This document shows positions 38,728-47,095 of a stretch of 59,296 nt of DNA, piece by piece. The translations under genes and the position numbers were made by a program. Source of the stretch: Massilia glaciei (GTDB lineage Bacteria; Pseudomonadota; Gammaproteobacteria; Burkholderiales; Burkholderiaceae_D); the NCBI RefSeq assembly GCF_003011895.2, contig NZ_PXWF02000155.1, positions 1 to 59,296 on the forward strand. The letters are read 5' to 3'. The stretch's first letter is position 1; the number at the start of each line of letters is the position of its first letter. The notes below the pieces were generated by a model that was not told the origin of the DNA, searched no databases, and worked only from the letters and a program-made list of their open reading frames with translations.

Positions 38728-38987
38728 GAATAGTTCCTCGCTCTTTCGGGATGAATGAGCAAGGTTTGAGCTAAATCAAATGATTAGGTTCAACATTTTC
38801 GAAAATAAATTTTCTTGGTGCATTAATGACTACGTTCAATTATGCACTTCAGAAAATTATTTAAGCGGACTGATCAATTTATTCCGGGGCACCTCCCAAG
38901 TCTGACCACGTTTAGTTTAAAGCAAGCTATTTGCCATATGGATCCGTTCAATGACGGTGGATCCAGATTTATATCCCTCCAATATAC
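38728..38987. promoter_or_regulatory. AT-rich region upstream of the beta-helix lipoprotein gene
   Basis: No gene here. The segment 38750-38870 is very AT-rich compared with its surroundings, like the leader at 18.6 kb. It separates the kinase gene from the lipoprotein gene on the same strand, so the lipoprotein gene probably has its own promoter, possibly under the same silencing control as the main operon. GAGCGAGGAA in front of ATG 38727 supplies the ribosome site. Confidence 0.4.
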
Positions 38988-41273
38988 TCAGCCCGCATAG
39001 CCGAGCTGGCGCTCCGCCCCATAACCATACGGATAGCCGTAGCCGCCCAGGCGCAGCGCGAGGTCATTGAACAACAGGCCCTGCGGCGAAATGCCGGCAT
39101 GGTTGAGCCGCTTGATCGATTCGTTGATTTCGCCCTCGGTGGTCACGCCGGCGCGCGCGACGATGAACACGGCGCCCGCGTGCACCCCGATGATGAGCGC
39201 GTCGGCCACGGCCAGCAGCGGCGCCGAATCGACCAGCACCAGGTCGTAGTTGCCGCTCACCGTTTCGAGCAGGCTTTCGAGGTTCAGGTGCAGCAGCACC
39301 TCGGCGCGGTTTTGCGGCAGCCCCCCGGTCGGGATGAAATCGAGGTTGTCGGCCACGCCGCGGTGGATGATGTGTTCGAGCGGCAGCATGCCCGCGATCG
39401 CCTTCGACAGGCCCTGCTCGCGGCTCACCCCAAAATAGCGGTGCAGATTGCCGTTGCGAAGATCGGCGTCGATGAGAAGCACGCGCTTGCCGCTGGCCGC
39501 AATCACGGCCGCCAGGTTGGCCGACACGAACGATTTGCCCAGGTTGCCCGCCGGCCCGGTGAGCATGACGATGTTGTTCCTGAAGTGGGGCATCGAGTAC
39601 TGCAGCGCCGCGCGGAAGCTGCGCAGGCTTTCGATCGCCACGTCCTCGGGCTTGACCAGCGCCAGCAGCGGCATGCGCCCCTCGTTGCGCCGGGCCTGGC
39701 GCACCAGCCGGTCCTGGTTGGCGCTGTGCGGGATCGAGGCGTAGACCACGCGCGCGCCGAGCATGCGTTCGATTTTTTCGGGGTCGTCGATGCCCCCGCT
39801 CATGGCCTGGCGCGCGAACGCGAGCAGCGCGCCGAGGAACACGCCCGACAGCGCGGCGAGCACGACGATGAGCGGGCGGTTCGGCTTGAGCGGCGTCTCG
39901 GGCGCCATCGGCGCGTCGATCAAGCGCACATTGCTCACGCGCCCCACCGAGATCAGGCGCAGTTGCTGCGCCGTGGTCGACAGCGCCGTATACAAGTCGG
40001 TGTTGACCTTGATTTCGCGCGTCAGGCGCGCCTCGTCCTGCTCGAGCACCGGCAAGGCCTTGATGCGCCGCGCCACGTCCTCGATGTCGGCCTCGGCCTC
40101 GAGCCGTTGCCGGTTCACGCCCTGGACGATCGGATGGTCGTTGGTGAAATGGGCCAGCAGCTCGCTTTTTTTCTGGATCAGCTCGATGCGCCGGGTGCGC
40201 GCCTCGGCCGCCTGCTGCAGGCTGATGCGGGCCTCCTCGCGCAGGTCGATGGTGCTGTGGGTGTTGCGGAACTGGTTGTAGCGCTCCTCGGACTGGTCGA
40301 GCTTTTGCTTGAGGATGGGCAGTTGCTGGTTCAGGAAGGCGAGCGATTTCTCGGCCTCCTCGGTCTTGCGCGCCAGGTTCTGGCGCATGTATTCGCGCCC
40401 GATCTCGGCCAGCACGCTGTTGACCCGCTGCGCGTCGGCGCCCTGCAGCTTGACCTCGATCACGCCCGACTGCTTGCCCTGCTCGGAAATGAGCAGGCCC
40501 CGCTGGATCGCCTCGATCGCGCCCAGGCGCGAGGTGCGGCGCAGGCGGAACTGGGCGCCCTCGTTGGCGGCGAGGCGGTCGACCTGCAATTCGACATTGC
40601 CGGCGCGGGTGCTCGCGCGCAGCAGGACCCCGACCTTGCCGTCGAGCTTGAAGCGGCCGCTGCTGTCGGTCACGCGGTAGCGGTCCTTGCCCAGCGCCGT
40701 GACCAGGAACACCCGGTTGTGCCAGGCCTCGGGCACCTCGAAGATCGAGACGTCGGCGCGCTCGGCCCCCCACACATAGCCGAAGTGGCCGAAGATGCCG
40801 GGCGTGGACAGGCGCGCCGTGCCGCGGCCGGCGAACCAGAAGCCGACAATCGGGAAATACTTGGGCTGCACGTCGATGTACAGGCGCAGGTTGTCGACCG
40901 CGTGCGAGATGACCATGCGCGAGCGCAGCAGTTCGATTTCGGCGATCGCCGCCTTTTTGGTCTCGAACAGCGCCGACGCCTCGCTGAGGATGTTTTTGGA
41001 CGCGTTCGGGCTCTCCTCCTCGACGTGGATCACCATGTTGGCCTGGTACACGGGCTGGGCCACGAGCGCGTAGACCAGCGCGAGCAGCGTGACGAACACG
41101 GTCACGGAGGCGATCAGCCAGCGGTTCTCGAGCAGGATGTTGAACCACGCCTTGAGGTCGATCTCGTGCGCGCCCGGCGCCTGCTCGGGCGCGCGCGGCT
41201 CGACCAGGTGGCCGGACACGGGCAGGCCGTGCGGCAGGTGGGCGACAGGATGCTGGTTGGCGCGCTGGTTCAT
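38988..41273 (-). CDS. wzc: Wzc-like polysaccharide co-polymerase/tyrosine autokinase
   Basis: A 761-residue inner-membrane protein. The Wzz domain starts near residue 40 (LLENRWLIASVTVFVTLLALVYAL is TM1), a large periplasmic coiled-coil region follows, then TM2 near 470 (LIVVLAALSGVFLGALLAFA). The BY-kinase domain has Walker A TGPAGNLGKSFVSANLA (near 572), Walker A' LLIDADLRNG (near 597), Walker B VLVDSAPLLAVADAL (near 677) and a Tyr-rich tail (YGYPYGYGAERQLGYAG). The kinase controls chain length and export through cyclic phosphorylation. It sits downstream of the Wza-like gene. No Wzb-type phosphatase gene is present in the window. Confidence 0.92.
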   Translation of the reverse strand: MNQRANQHPVAHLPHGLPVSGHLVEPRAPEQAPGAHEIDLKAWFNILLENRWLIASVTVFVTLLALVYALVAQPVYQANMVIHVEEESPNASKNILSEASALFETKKAAIAEIELLRSRMVISHAVDNLRLYIDVQPKYFPIVGFWFAGRGTARLSTPGIFGHFGYVWGAERADVSIFEVPEAWHNRVFLVTALGKDRYRVTDSSGRFKLDGKVGVLLRASTRAGNVELQVDRLAANEGAQFRLRRTSRLGAIEAIQRGLLISEQGKQSGVIEVKLQGADAQRVNSVLAEIGREYMRQNLARKTEEAEKSLAFLNQQLPILKQKLDQSEERYNQFRNTHSTIDLREEARISLQQAAEARTRRIELIQKKSELLAHFTNDHPIVQGVNRQRLEAEADIEDVARRIKALPVLEQDEARLTREIKVNTDLYTALSTTAQQLRLISVGRVSNVRLIDAPMAPETPLKPNRPLIVVLAALSGVFLGALLAFARQAMSGGIDDPEKIERMLGARVVYASIPHSANQDRLVRQARRNEGRMPLLALVKPEDVAIESLRSFRAALQYSMPHFRNNIVMLTGPAGNLGKSFVSANLAAVIAASGKRVLLIDADLRNGNLHRYFGVSREQGLSKAIAGMLPLEHIIHRGVADNLDFIPTGGLPQNRAEVLLHLNLESLLETVSGNYDLVLVDSAPLLAVADALIIGVHAGAVFIVARAGVTTEGEINESIKRLNHAGISPQGLLFNDLALRLGGYGYPYGYGAERQLGYAG

Positions 41274-41371
41274 GGCAGTGTGGCTCCGGTTGGCTCCGCG
41301 GCCGCCAACGGGGGGCGCGGATGGGGCGCGCGGACCCGCAGGACCGGCCGCCCCGCTGTTGCGTTAAAAGT

Positions 41372-42511
41372 TCAGGGCCGGGCGACCCCGACCGCCGAGG
41401 TCAGCGCGCCCGGGAACAACATGCTCAGCTTGCGGTGCCAGTTGGCCAGCGGCGAGGCAGCCACATAGACCAGGTCGCGCGGATAGAGCTCGAACTGTTC
41501 GGCCATGGCGAGCGCGCCCGGGCGCCGCGCGTCGAGCTGGTAGACGCGCACCCCGTCGGGCCGCTTGCGCACGATGTAGACCTGGCGCGCGTCGCCCGTG
41601 AGCGGACTGATGCCGCCCGATTCGCCGAGCGCCTCGTTGAGCGTGAGGCGCCCGTTGTGCATGGTCAGCGCCTTCGGCGTGACCACCTCGCCCGAGACGA
41701 ACACCTTGCCCTCGTCGCGCGAATGGACGCGCACGACGTCGCCGTGCAGCAGCATGATGTTGCCGGGGCTGACGCGCTTTTGCACCAGTTCGCGCATGTC
41801 GATGGTGTAGCGCCGGTCGCCACGGTCGAGCGCGATCTGGCTCTGGTCGGCCGTCGGCAGCAGGCCGCCGGCGCGGTTGATGGCCTCGAGCAAGGTCATG
41901 GGAATGTCGTTGATGGCCTGCAGGCCCGGGGTCTTGACCTCGCCGTCGACATAGATGCGCTTGCTGCGGTAGGCCTGCACCCGCAGCGTCACCTTGGGCT
42001 GGTTGATGTACTTGGACAGTTTGCCGGCGAGCAGTTGGCGCGCCTGCTCCTCGGTCAGGCCGGCCAGTTTGATGTCGCCGGCGAACGGGAACTGCACCCG
42101 CCCCTCGTGGTCGACCACGAAGCCGGCGGCCGGCAATCCGGCCACGCCGGGCTGGGCCAGCGCCTCGCCGGTGGCCGGCGGCGCGACCGCGCCGGCGAGC
42201 TCGGGGTGGTCCCAGACCACGATCGAGAGCACGTCGCCGCTGTCGATCGTGTACGGCGGCGGGTTGGGCACGACCAGATGGCCGATGTTCTGTTCGGAGC
42301 GCTTGGCGCGCTCAATTTTTTCGGCCCGGATGAGCTCGTCGGTGATGAGCTGCGTGGGCGGACCGGCGACCTCGGGGGCGCTGGCGGAGATGTCGACCGC
42401 GCCCACCGGATTACCCGAGGCGCAGGCCGCCAGGGCCAGCACCGCCGCCAGGGCGCACCAGCGGTGCGGCGCGGCGATGGCGCGTGCGGTGTTTGAAGTT
42501 GATAGTTTCAT
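41372..42511 (-). CDS. wza: Wza-like polysaccharide export lipoprotein
   Basis: A 379-residue outer-membrane lipoprotein; lipobox LALAAC near residue 28. The Poly_export motif YTIDSGDVLSIVVWDHPEL is followed by FVVDHEGRVQFPFAGDIKLAGLTEEQARQLL and two SLBB domains (RIYVDGEVKTPGLQAIND; VFVSGEVVTPKALTMHNG), ending in an amphipathic C-terminal segment. It forms the export channel for the polymer together with the Wzc-like protein. Start ATG 42511 has GGGTGG in front; GTG 42520 is an in-frame alternative. It is first in the two-gene export operon. Confidence 0.92.
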   Translation of the reverse strand: MKLSTSNTARAIAAPHRWCALAAVLALAACASGNPVGAVDISASAPEVAGPPTQLITDELIRAEKIERAKRSEQNIGHLVVPNPPPYTIDSGDVLSIVVWDHPELAGAVAPPATGEALAQPGVAGLPAAGFVVDHEGRVQFPFAGDIKLAGLTEEQARQLLAGKLSKYINQPKVTLRVQAYRSKRIYVDGEVKTPGLQAINDIPMTLLEAINRAGGLLPTADQSQIALDRGDRRYTIDMRELVQKRVSPGNIMLLHGDVVRVHSRDEGKVFVSGEVVTPKALTMHNGRLTLNEALGESGGISPLTGDARQVYIVRKRPDGVRVYQLDARRPGALAMAEQFELYPRDLVYVAASPLANWHRKLSMLFPGALTSAVGVARP

Positions 42512-42730
42512 GGCGTCCACCCGGTTCGAACAGATCGTCGCAACGTCCAGCGAAGGGGCGTGTCACGGCCCTCCGACTGGCTGCCTGATCAGGGTAGTTG
42601 AGCCCAACGGGCCGGGGTTTGCCACACATCAAATGGGTAGGCGCCCCACCCCGGCGCGGCACAAGCGCAGGCCGGGGTTGCATTGCGGACGGGCACGAAC
42701 GCGGCGAATTGAATCGACGCGGAAACCTGC

Positions 42731-42893
42731 TTAGGGCTCGTAAGACAATAAGTTGGATTTTTAGCGGCCGCAGCCGGATGCAATGCAAGGCGCCTGTCGC
42801 GCCGCAGTGCGAGCACTGCAAGCGGCCGGCAACGCCGCAGTGCGCCGGCTTCGGCCAGCTAAAAAGTCCAATTTATTGTGTTATGAGTCCTTA
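42731..42893. mobile_element. MITE-like element, ~157 bp, with ~33-bp inverted ends and TTA duplications
   Basis: The left end GGGCTCGTAAGACAATAAGT (42734-42753) and the right end read on the minus strand, GGACTCATAACACAATAAAT, differ at a few bases, and the match continues through TTGGA-TTTTTAGC. TTA stands directly outside each end (42731-42733 and 42891-42893), as a 3-bp target duplication would. The right TTA is the complement of the TAA stop of the TonB-like gene. The inside is GC-rich with two copies of GCCGCAGTGCG and no gene. No transposase is present, so it would depend on one encoded elsewhere. Confidence 0.65.
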
Positions 42894-44849
42894 GCGCACT
42901 TCCTCGATCAGCGTGAGCGTCTCGTCGAAGCGCCAGACGCGGCGCAGCTCGATCACGTCGTAGCGACTGGAAATGTTTGATGGAAACGCGGAGTAGCGCG
43001 CGTTCACGCGCACGATGCGGATCACGGCCGCATCCATGTCGGCGCGCCCGGTCGAGCGCACCAGCGTGATGTCCTCGACGCTGCCGTCGCTGCGGATCGC
43101 CACGCTCACGAGCGCCTCGCCGGCGACCGGGTTTTGCGAGGACTGCCGGTAGTTGAGGGCGCCGTTGCGTTCGATCTTGTGGCGCCAGCTTTCGGCATAC
43201 ATGCGCAGCGACACGTCGCGTTCGCCGGCGCCGACGTAGGCGCGGCGCCCTCCGCGCTCGTCGTTGCCGCCCGCGCGCGGGGGCGCGCCGGTCAGGATGT
43301 CGAGCCCGCGCGGGAGCTGGCGCGCGCGGTTGGCGGCCGCGCTGCTGAAGAAATCGTTCGGCACCACCGCCTTGTTGCCCGACCCGTCCGGGCTGCCCAA
43401 GGGGCCGTCGCTGGCGGCGCGGCCGGCACCGCGGCCGGCGGCGGTGCCGCGCTCCTGCTCGCGCTGCGCGGCGAGCTGGTCGGCTTTTTGCTGCGCCGCC
43501 TTTTGCGCGGCCTGTTGCTGCGCGGCCTGCTCGGCCGCTTGCGCCAGCTTTTGCGCGGCCTCTTGCTGCGCAAGTTTTTGGGCGGCCTCTTGCTGCGCGA
43601 GTTTTTGGGCCGCCTCTTGCTGCGCGAGTTTTTGGGCCGCCTGTTGCGGCGCTTGTTGCGCCGCTTGTTGCGCCGCTTGTTGCGCCGCCTGTTGCGCCGC
43701 TTGTTGTTCGGCCAGTTGTTGGGCCGCCAACTGATCGGCCTTTTGCCGGGCCGCCGATTCGTCGGCCTGCTGCTTTGCCGCCAGTGCCTCGCGCTGTTGG
43801 CGCAGGGAGGCTTGGCGCGCCGCGTCTTCCACTGCCAGCTTGCGCGCGTCCGCCTCATGCGCGAGCTGGCGCTCCTTGCGTTGCTGCTCCTCGCGTTCTT
43901 GTTGCTCCGCCTGCACCCGCAGGCTCGTCTCCCGGCGCATCCGCTCGGCCTGCAGTTCGGCAGCTTGTTGCGCGGCGATCTGTTTCTCGGCGATCTGTTT
44001 CTCGGCGATCCGTTCGGCCGCCGCCTGCTCGGCCAGCTTGGTGTCGGCCTCGGCGCGCTCGATGGCAGCCTGCCGATCGCGCACTTCGCGCGCCTCTGTC
44101 TCGCGCTGTGCCTGCGCCGCGGCGAGCTGTTGCACGCGCTCCGCGTCGGCGGCCCGGGCCTCGAGCAACTTGCGTTCCTCTTCCTCGCGCAGCTTCGCTT
44201 GCGCCAAGTCCTCGGCGCGCGCCGCCTCGGCCCGTTCCTGCTCGTCGGCAACGGCACTGGCGGAGTCGGCCCCCTCGTCGGTGCCGAGCTGCGCATCCTG
44301 CGGATCGAGCGACTTCTCGAGCGCCTCTTCCGGCTGCGCCACCGGCACCACGAAATCGTCGTTGATCACCTCGTTTTGGGCGATCACGCGGGTCGACGGC
44401 TCGGCCAGTTCGTGGGCCTGCAACGGGGTGCTGACGCGCTTCGACTGGCGCGCCTTTTTCTTGCGCGCGGGCGGACGCGGCGGCGGCGCCGGCACCGGTT
44501 CGGGCTGCACGACGGGATCGACCAGGGTCATGCCCGGTGCGACCGGTGACGTCGGCGTCGGCTCCGGCGCGGGCAGAGCAAGTGGCGCAACGGGCGTGGG
44601 CAACGGCGCGGGCATCGGAACCGCGGCCGGCGTCGGCGCGGCCGCCTTGGCCGGATCCGGCGGCGTCGCCACATTGGCGATGCGCACGGTCAACGGCGGA
44701 CTCGGATCGGGCACGCCCAGACCGGGGATGCCGAACTGCAAAATCAACAGGAAACCGTGGAACAGCAGCGACAACACGATCGCCACGACCAGGCGTCGTT
44801 TGACGGGATCGGGCGAAGGCGCGCGTTGCGTTTCGGTGGCAATACTCAT
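42891..44849 (-). CDS. TonB-family protein with long TolA-like coiled coil
   Basis: A 652-residue envelope protein. One N-terminal helix (VVAIVLSLLFHGFLLILQF, about 20-38), a Pro/Ala-rich region (to about 140) with PVPAPPPRPPARKKKA, then a Lys/Glu/Gln/Ala coiled coil (200-450) with nine-residue repeats (AQKLAQQEA) and QQA runs, and a TonB C-terminal domain (about 560-652; GEALVSVAIRSDGSVEDITLVRSTGRADMD). The length of the coil is well over normal TonB, as in TolA. It would bridge inner and outer membranes. No ExbBD or TolQR genes adjoin it. A MITE-like element starts at its stop codon. Confidence 0.85.
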   Translation of the reverse strand: MSIATETQRAPSPDPVKRRLVVAIVLSLLFHGFLLILQFGIPGLGVPDPSPPLTVRIANVATPPDPAKAAAPTPAAVPMPAPLPTPVAPLALPAPEPTPTSPVAPGMTLVDPVVQPEPVPAPPPRPPARKKKARQSKRVSTPLQAHELAEPSTRVIAQNEVINDDFVVPVAQPEEALEKSLDPQDAQLGTDEGADSASAVADEQERAEAARAEDLAQAKLREEEERKLLEARAADAERVQQLAAAQAQRETEAREVRDRQAAIERAEADTKLAEQAAAERIAEKQIAEKQIAAQQAAELQAERMRRETSLRVQAEQQEREEQQRKERQLAHEADARKLAVEDAARQASLRQQREALAAKQQADESAARQKADQLAAQQLAEQQAAQQAAQQAAQQAAQQAPQQAAQKLAQQEAAQKLAQQEAAQKLAQQEAAQKLAQAAEQAAQQQAAQKAAQQKADQLAAQREQERGTAAGRGAGRAASDGPLGSPDGSGNKAVVPNDFFSSAAANRARQLPRGLDILTGAPPRAGGNDERGGRRAYVGAGERDVSLRMYAESWRHKIERNGALNYRQSSQNPVAGEALVSVAIRSDGSVEDITLVRSTGRADMDAAVIRIVRVNARYSAFPSNISSRYDVIELRRVWRFDETLTLIEEVR

Positions 44850-44990
44850 GCGGCTTGACGGGTTCCGATTGCGTTCGCCACCGCAGGGTGGCGAGTTTGA
44901 TTGGGCGTCAGCATATCGCGTTCTCATCTGCAAAGCGAGCACGATGGGCTTCAGGCAAGCAATCGCGGCAAAATGCCGTAAGATCCGGGC

Positions 44991-46223
44991 ATGGATAATC
45001 TGAGCCACTCCGTGGTCGGCCTCGCTGCCGGCGAACTGATCCACCACAGCCTGCCGCAGGAAACCGACCCCGCCCTGCAGCGCGTGCGGCGCCGCCTGCT
45101 GCTGTCCTCCACCTGGGCGGCAAGCAATTTCCCCGACCTCGACCTGGTGTTGACGCCGCTGCTGCCCGCGCCGCTCGGCTACCTGCTGCACCACCGCGGC
45201 CACACGCACACCCTGCTCTACGCCGTGCCGCAGGCGATCTTGCTGTGCGCGCTCATCTGGCTGTGCTGGCCGGGCGCGCGGCGCCTGCTAGGGGGCAGCG
45301 CGGCCGCGCGCCGGGGCTTGTTGCTCAGCGTGGGCGCCGGCTTCCTGCTGCACCTCTTGATGGACTCACTCAATTCCTACGGCATCCATCCGTTCCACCC
45401 GGTCGACTCGCGCTGGTTCTACGGCGACATGGTGTTCATCATCGAGCCCCTGTTCTGGGTCGCGTTCGGGGTGCCGCTGGCCTTGCGCCTGCAAAACCGC
45501 TTCGTGAAATTCACCCTGCTGGCGTTGCTGACAGGCGCGCCGCTGCTGTTCGCCAGGCTCGGCTTCCTGCACCCGGTCTCGCTTGCGATCCTGCTGCTCG
45601 CCGCCGCGGCGGTGGCATGGGGCCAGTTGCGCGGCCAAGGCGGCGGGCGCGCCGTGCTGGCCGGCGCCTTCGGGATCGCGCTGGGATTCATCGCGCTCCA
45701 GGGGGGCACCACGGGCGAGGCCAGGCGGCAGCTCGCGCAGGCCCTGCATGCGGTCGAGGCTGGCAGCCGCGTGGCCGACTCGGCGTTGTCAGCCTTCCCC
45801 AGCAATCCCTTGTGCTGGCGCTTCGCCTCGATCCAGAGCGACGAGGCGGCGGGCAGCTATACGCTGAGCGAGGGTGTGCTTAGCATTGCGCCGGCGCTGC
45901 TGCCGGCCGCCGCCTGCCCGGGCGGCTTCGGCCGCGCGCCGCTGGGCCCCGACGCCAATGTGGCTGTCGCCTTTGCCAAGCACCATCACGGTTCCCTGCG
46001 GGCGCTGCGCGCGCTCAGGAACACGAACTGCCATGCCGACGCCTGGCTGCGCTTCGCGCGCATCCCGCGCGTCGAGGGCGACACCGCATGGGACTCGCGC
46101 TTCGGCGCGGGTGGCGACGGCAATTTTTCGACCATCCGGCTGGACCGCTTCAAAGACCAGCCCTGCCCGCGCAACGTGCCGCAATGGGAGCACCCGCGCG
46201 CCGACCTGCTCACGGCGCCTTGA
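44991..46223 (+). CDS. YdjM-like membrane-bound metal-dependent hydrolase family protein
   Basis: A 410-residue inner-membrane protein. Histidine/aspartate motifs of the family are seen in the first half: MDNLSHSVVGLAAGE, SNFPDLDLVL, HHRGHTHTLL, and GFLLHLLMDSLNSYG with HPFHPVD. About five hydrophobic helices lie up to residue 250; the C-terminal half is periplasmic or cytoplasmic with GDTAWDSRFGAGGDG. Family members are usually called metal-dependent hydrolases, with E. coli YdjM under LexA control; no LexA box was found here. It is divergent from the TonB-like gene and ends 18 bp from the convergent ParA gene. Confidence 0.85.
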   Translation: MDNLSHSVVGLAAGELIHHSLPQETDPALQRVRRRLLLSSTWAASNFPDLDLVLTPLLPAPLGYLLHHRGHTHTLLYAVPQAILLCALIWLCWPGARRLLGGSAAARRGLLLSVGAGFLLHLLMDSLNSYGIHPFHPVDSRWFYGDMVFIIEPLFWVAFGVPLALRLQNRFVKFTLLALLTGAPLLFARLGFLHPVSLAILLLAAAAVAWGQLRGQGGGRAVLAGAFGIALGFIALQGGTTGEARRQLAQALHAVEAGSRVADSALSAFPSNPLCWRFASIQSDEAAGSYTLSEGVLSIAPALLPAAACPGGFGRAPLGPDANVAVAFAKHHHGSLRALRALRNTNCHADAWLRFARIPRVEGDTAWDSRFGAGGDGNFSTIRLDRFKDQPCPRNVPQWEHPRADLLTAP

Positions 46224-46241
46224 CCGGCGGCGCCGGCAACA

Positions 46242-47012
46242 TCAGGCGGCGTCGATCTCCTGGTACAGGGCCAACAGTTCGAGGCTCAGCTTGTGGCGCG
46301 CATCGAGATGGATCATCGGCAGGTTGCGGTCGTGCGACTCGCGGATCCGGATCGAACTCGACAGCTTGCTCGCCAGCACCGGCAAGCCCTCCTCGATCAA
46401 TTCGTCGACCAGGCGCTGGGGCAGGTTCGCGCGCGGCTGGAACTGGTTGACCACGATGCCCTCGATTTCGAGCGCGGGGTTGTGGTCGGCCTTGATCTCG
46501 GCGATATTGTTCATCACTGTATACAGAGCCTGGCGCGAAAAATCGTCGCAGTCGAATGGGATCAGGCAGCGGTCGGCGGCGATCAGCGCCGATTGCGTGA
46601 AGAAATTATAGGCCGGCGGGGTGTCGACGAAGATCTCGTCGAAGTCGTCCGACAGCTCATTGAGCGTGTCGCGCAGCTTGTAGATCTTGTGGCGCGATTC
46701 GAGCTTCGATTGCAGCTCGCCGATCTCGGGATGGGCCACCATGATCGACAGGTTCTCGAACGGCGTCGGGTGCACATAGCTTGACGACGGCTTGGCGAAG
46801 ATGGCAAAGCTGAGCATCTGCTCGAAATACGCCGCCATGGTCGGCGCGACCTCGGCGGCCTGGGCGCCGAGCAGGTAGCGGCTCGAATTGCATTGCGGGT
46901 CGAGGTCGATCAGGAGGGTGCGCTTGCCCTGCTGGGCGGCGATGGCGGCAAGATTGACGGCGATGGTCGATTTTCCGACGCCGCCTTTTTGGTTGAAGAT
47001 CACGCGTTTCAT
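46242..47012 (-). CDS. ParA-family ATPase
   Basis: A 256-residue MinD/ParA-type ATPase. Deviant Walker A KGGVGKST at residues 9-16, LLIDLDPQCNSSRYLLG, switch region EIFVDTPPAYNFFTQSAL, and FVDT/CLIPFDCDDFSRQAL complete the fold. Unlike ParAB operons, no ParB lies next to it, and no parS-like site was recognised; orphan ParA proteins position other cargo, such as chemosensory arrays or polymer machines. The frame extends upstream into the next gene, but ATG 47012 gives the standard start. It is likely cytoplasmic. Confidence 0.88.
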   Translation of the reverse strand: MKRVIFNQKGGVGKSTIAVNLAAIAAQQGKRTLLIDLDPQCNSSRYLLGAQAAEVAPTMAAYFEQMLSFAIFAKPSSSYVHPTPFENLSIMVAHPEIGELQSKLESRHKIYKLRDTLNELSDDFDEIFVDTPPAYNFFTQSALIAADRCLIPFDCDDFSRQALYTVMNNIAEIKADHNPALEIEGIVVNQFQPRANLPQRLVDELIEEGLPVLASKLSSSIRIRESHDRNLPMIHLDARHKLSLELLALYQEIDAA

Positions 47013-47095
47013 GGCATTCCGGGGAGTTGGCAGATAGGCCACTATAGCAGAATGCTGCGACGCAACAAGAAAAGCATGTGCTTGCTTGCCCGGGT

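Noticed and set aside
44850-44990. A LexA box was looked for before the YdjM-like gene, since E. coli ydjM is SOS-controlled.
   Set aside because: No CTGT-N8-ACAG or near match is present between the two divergent genes.
42891-45209. A longer start for the TonB-like protein, about 120 residues upstream of ATG 44849.
   Set aside because: It would overlap the start of the divergent YdjM-like gene, and the upstream translation is not hydrophobic or conserved-looking; ATG 44849 places the membrane helix at the usual position.
46517-46526. CTGTATACAG, a palindrome similar to a LexA box.
   Set aside because: The two half-sites are only two bases apart, not eight, and it lies within the ParA coding region.
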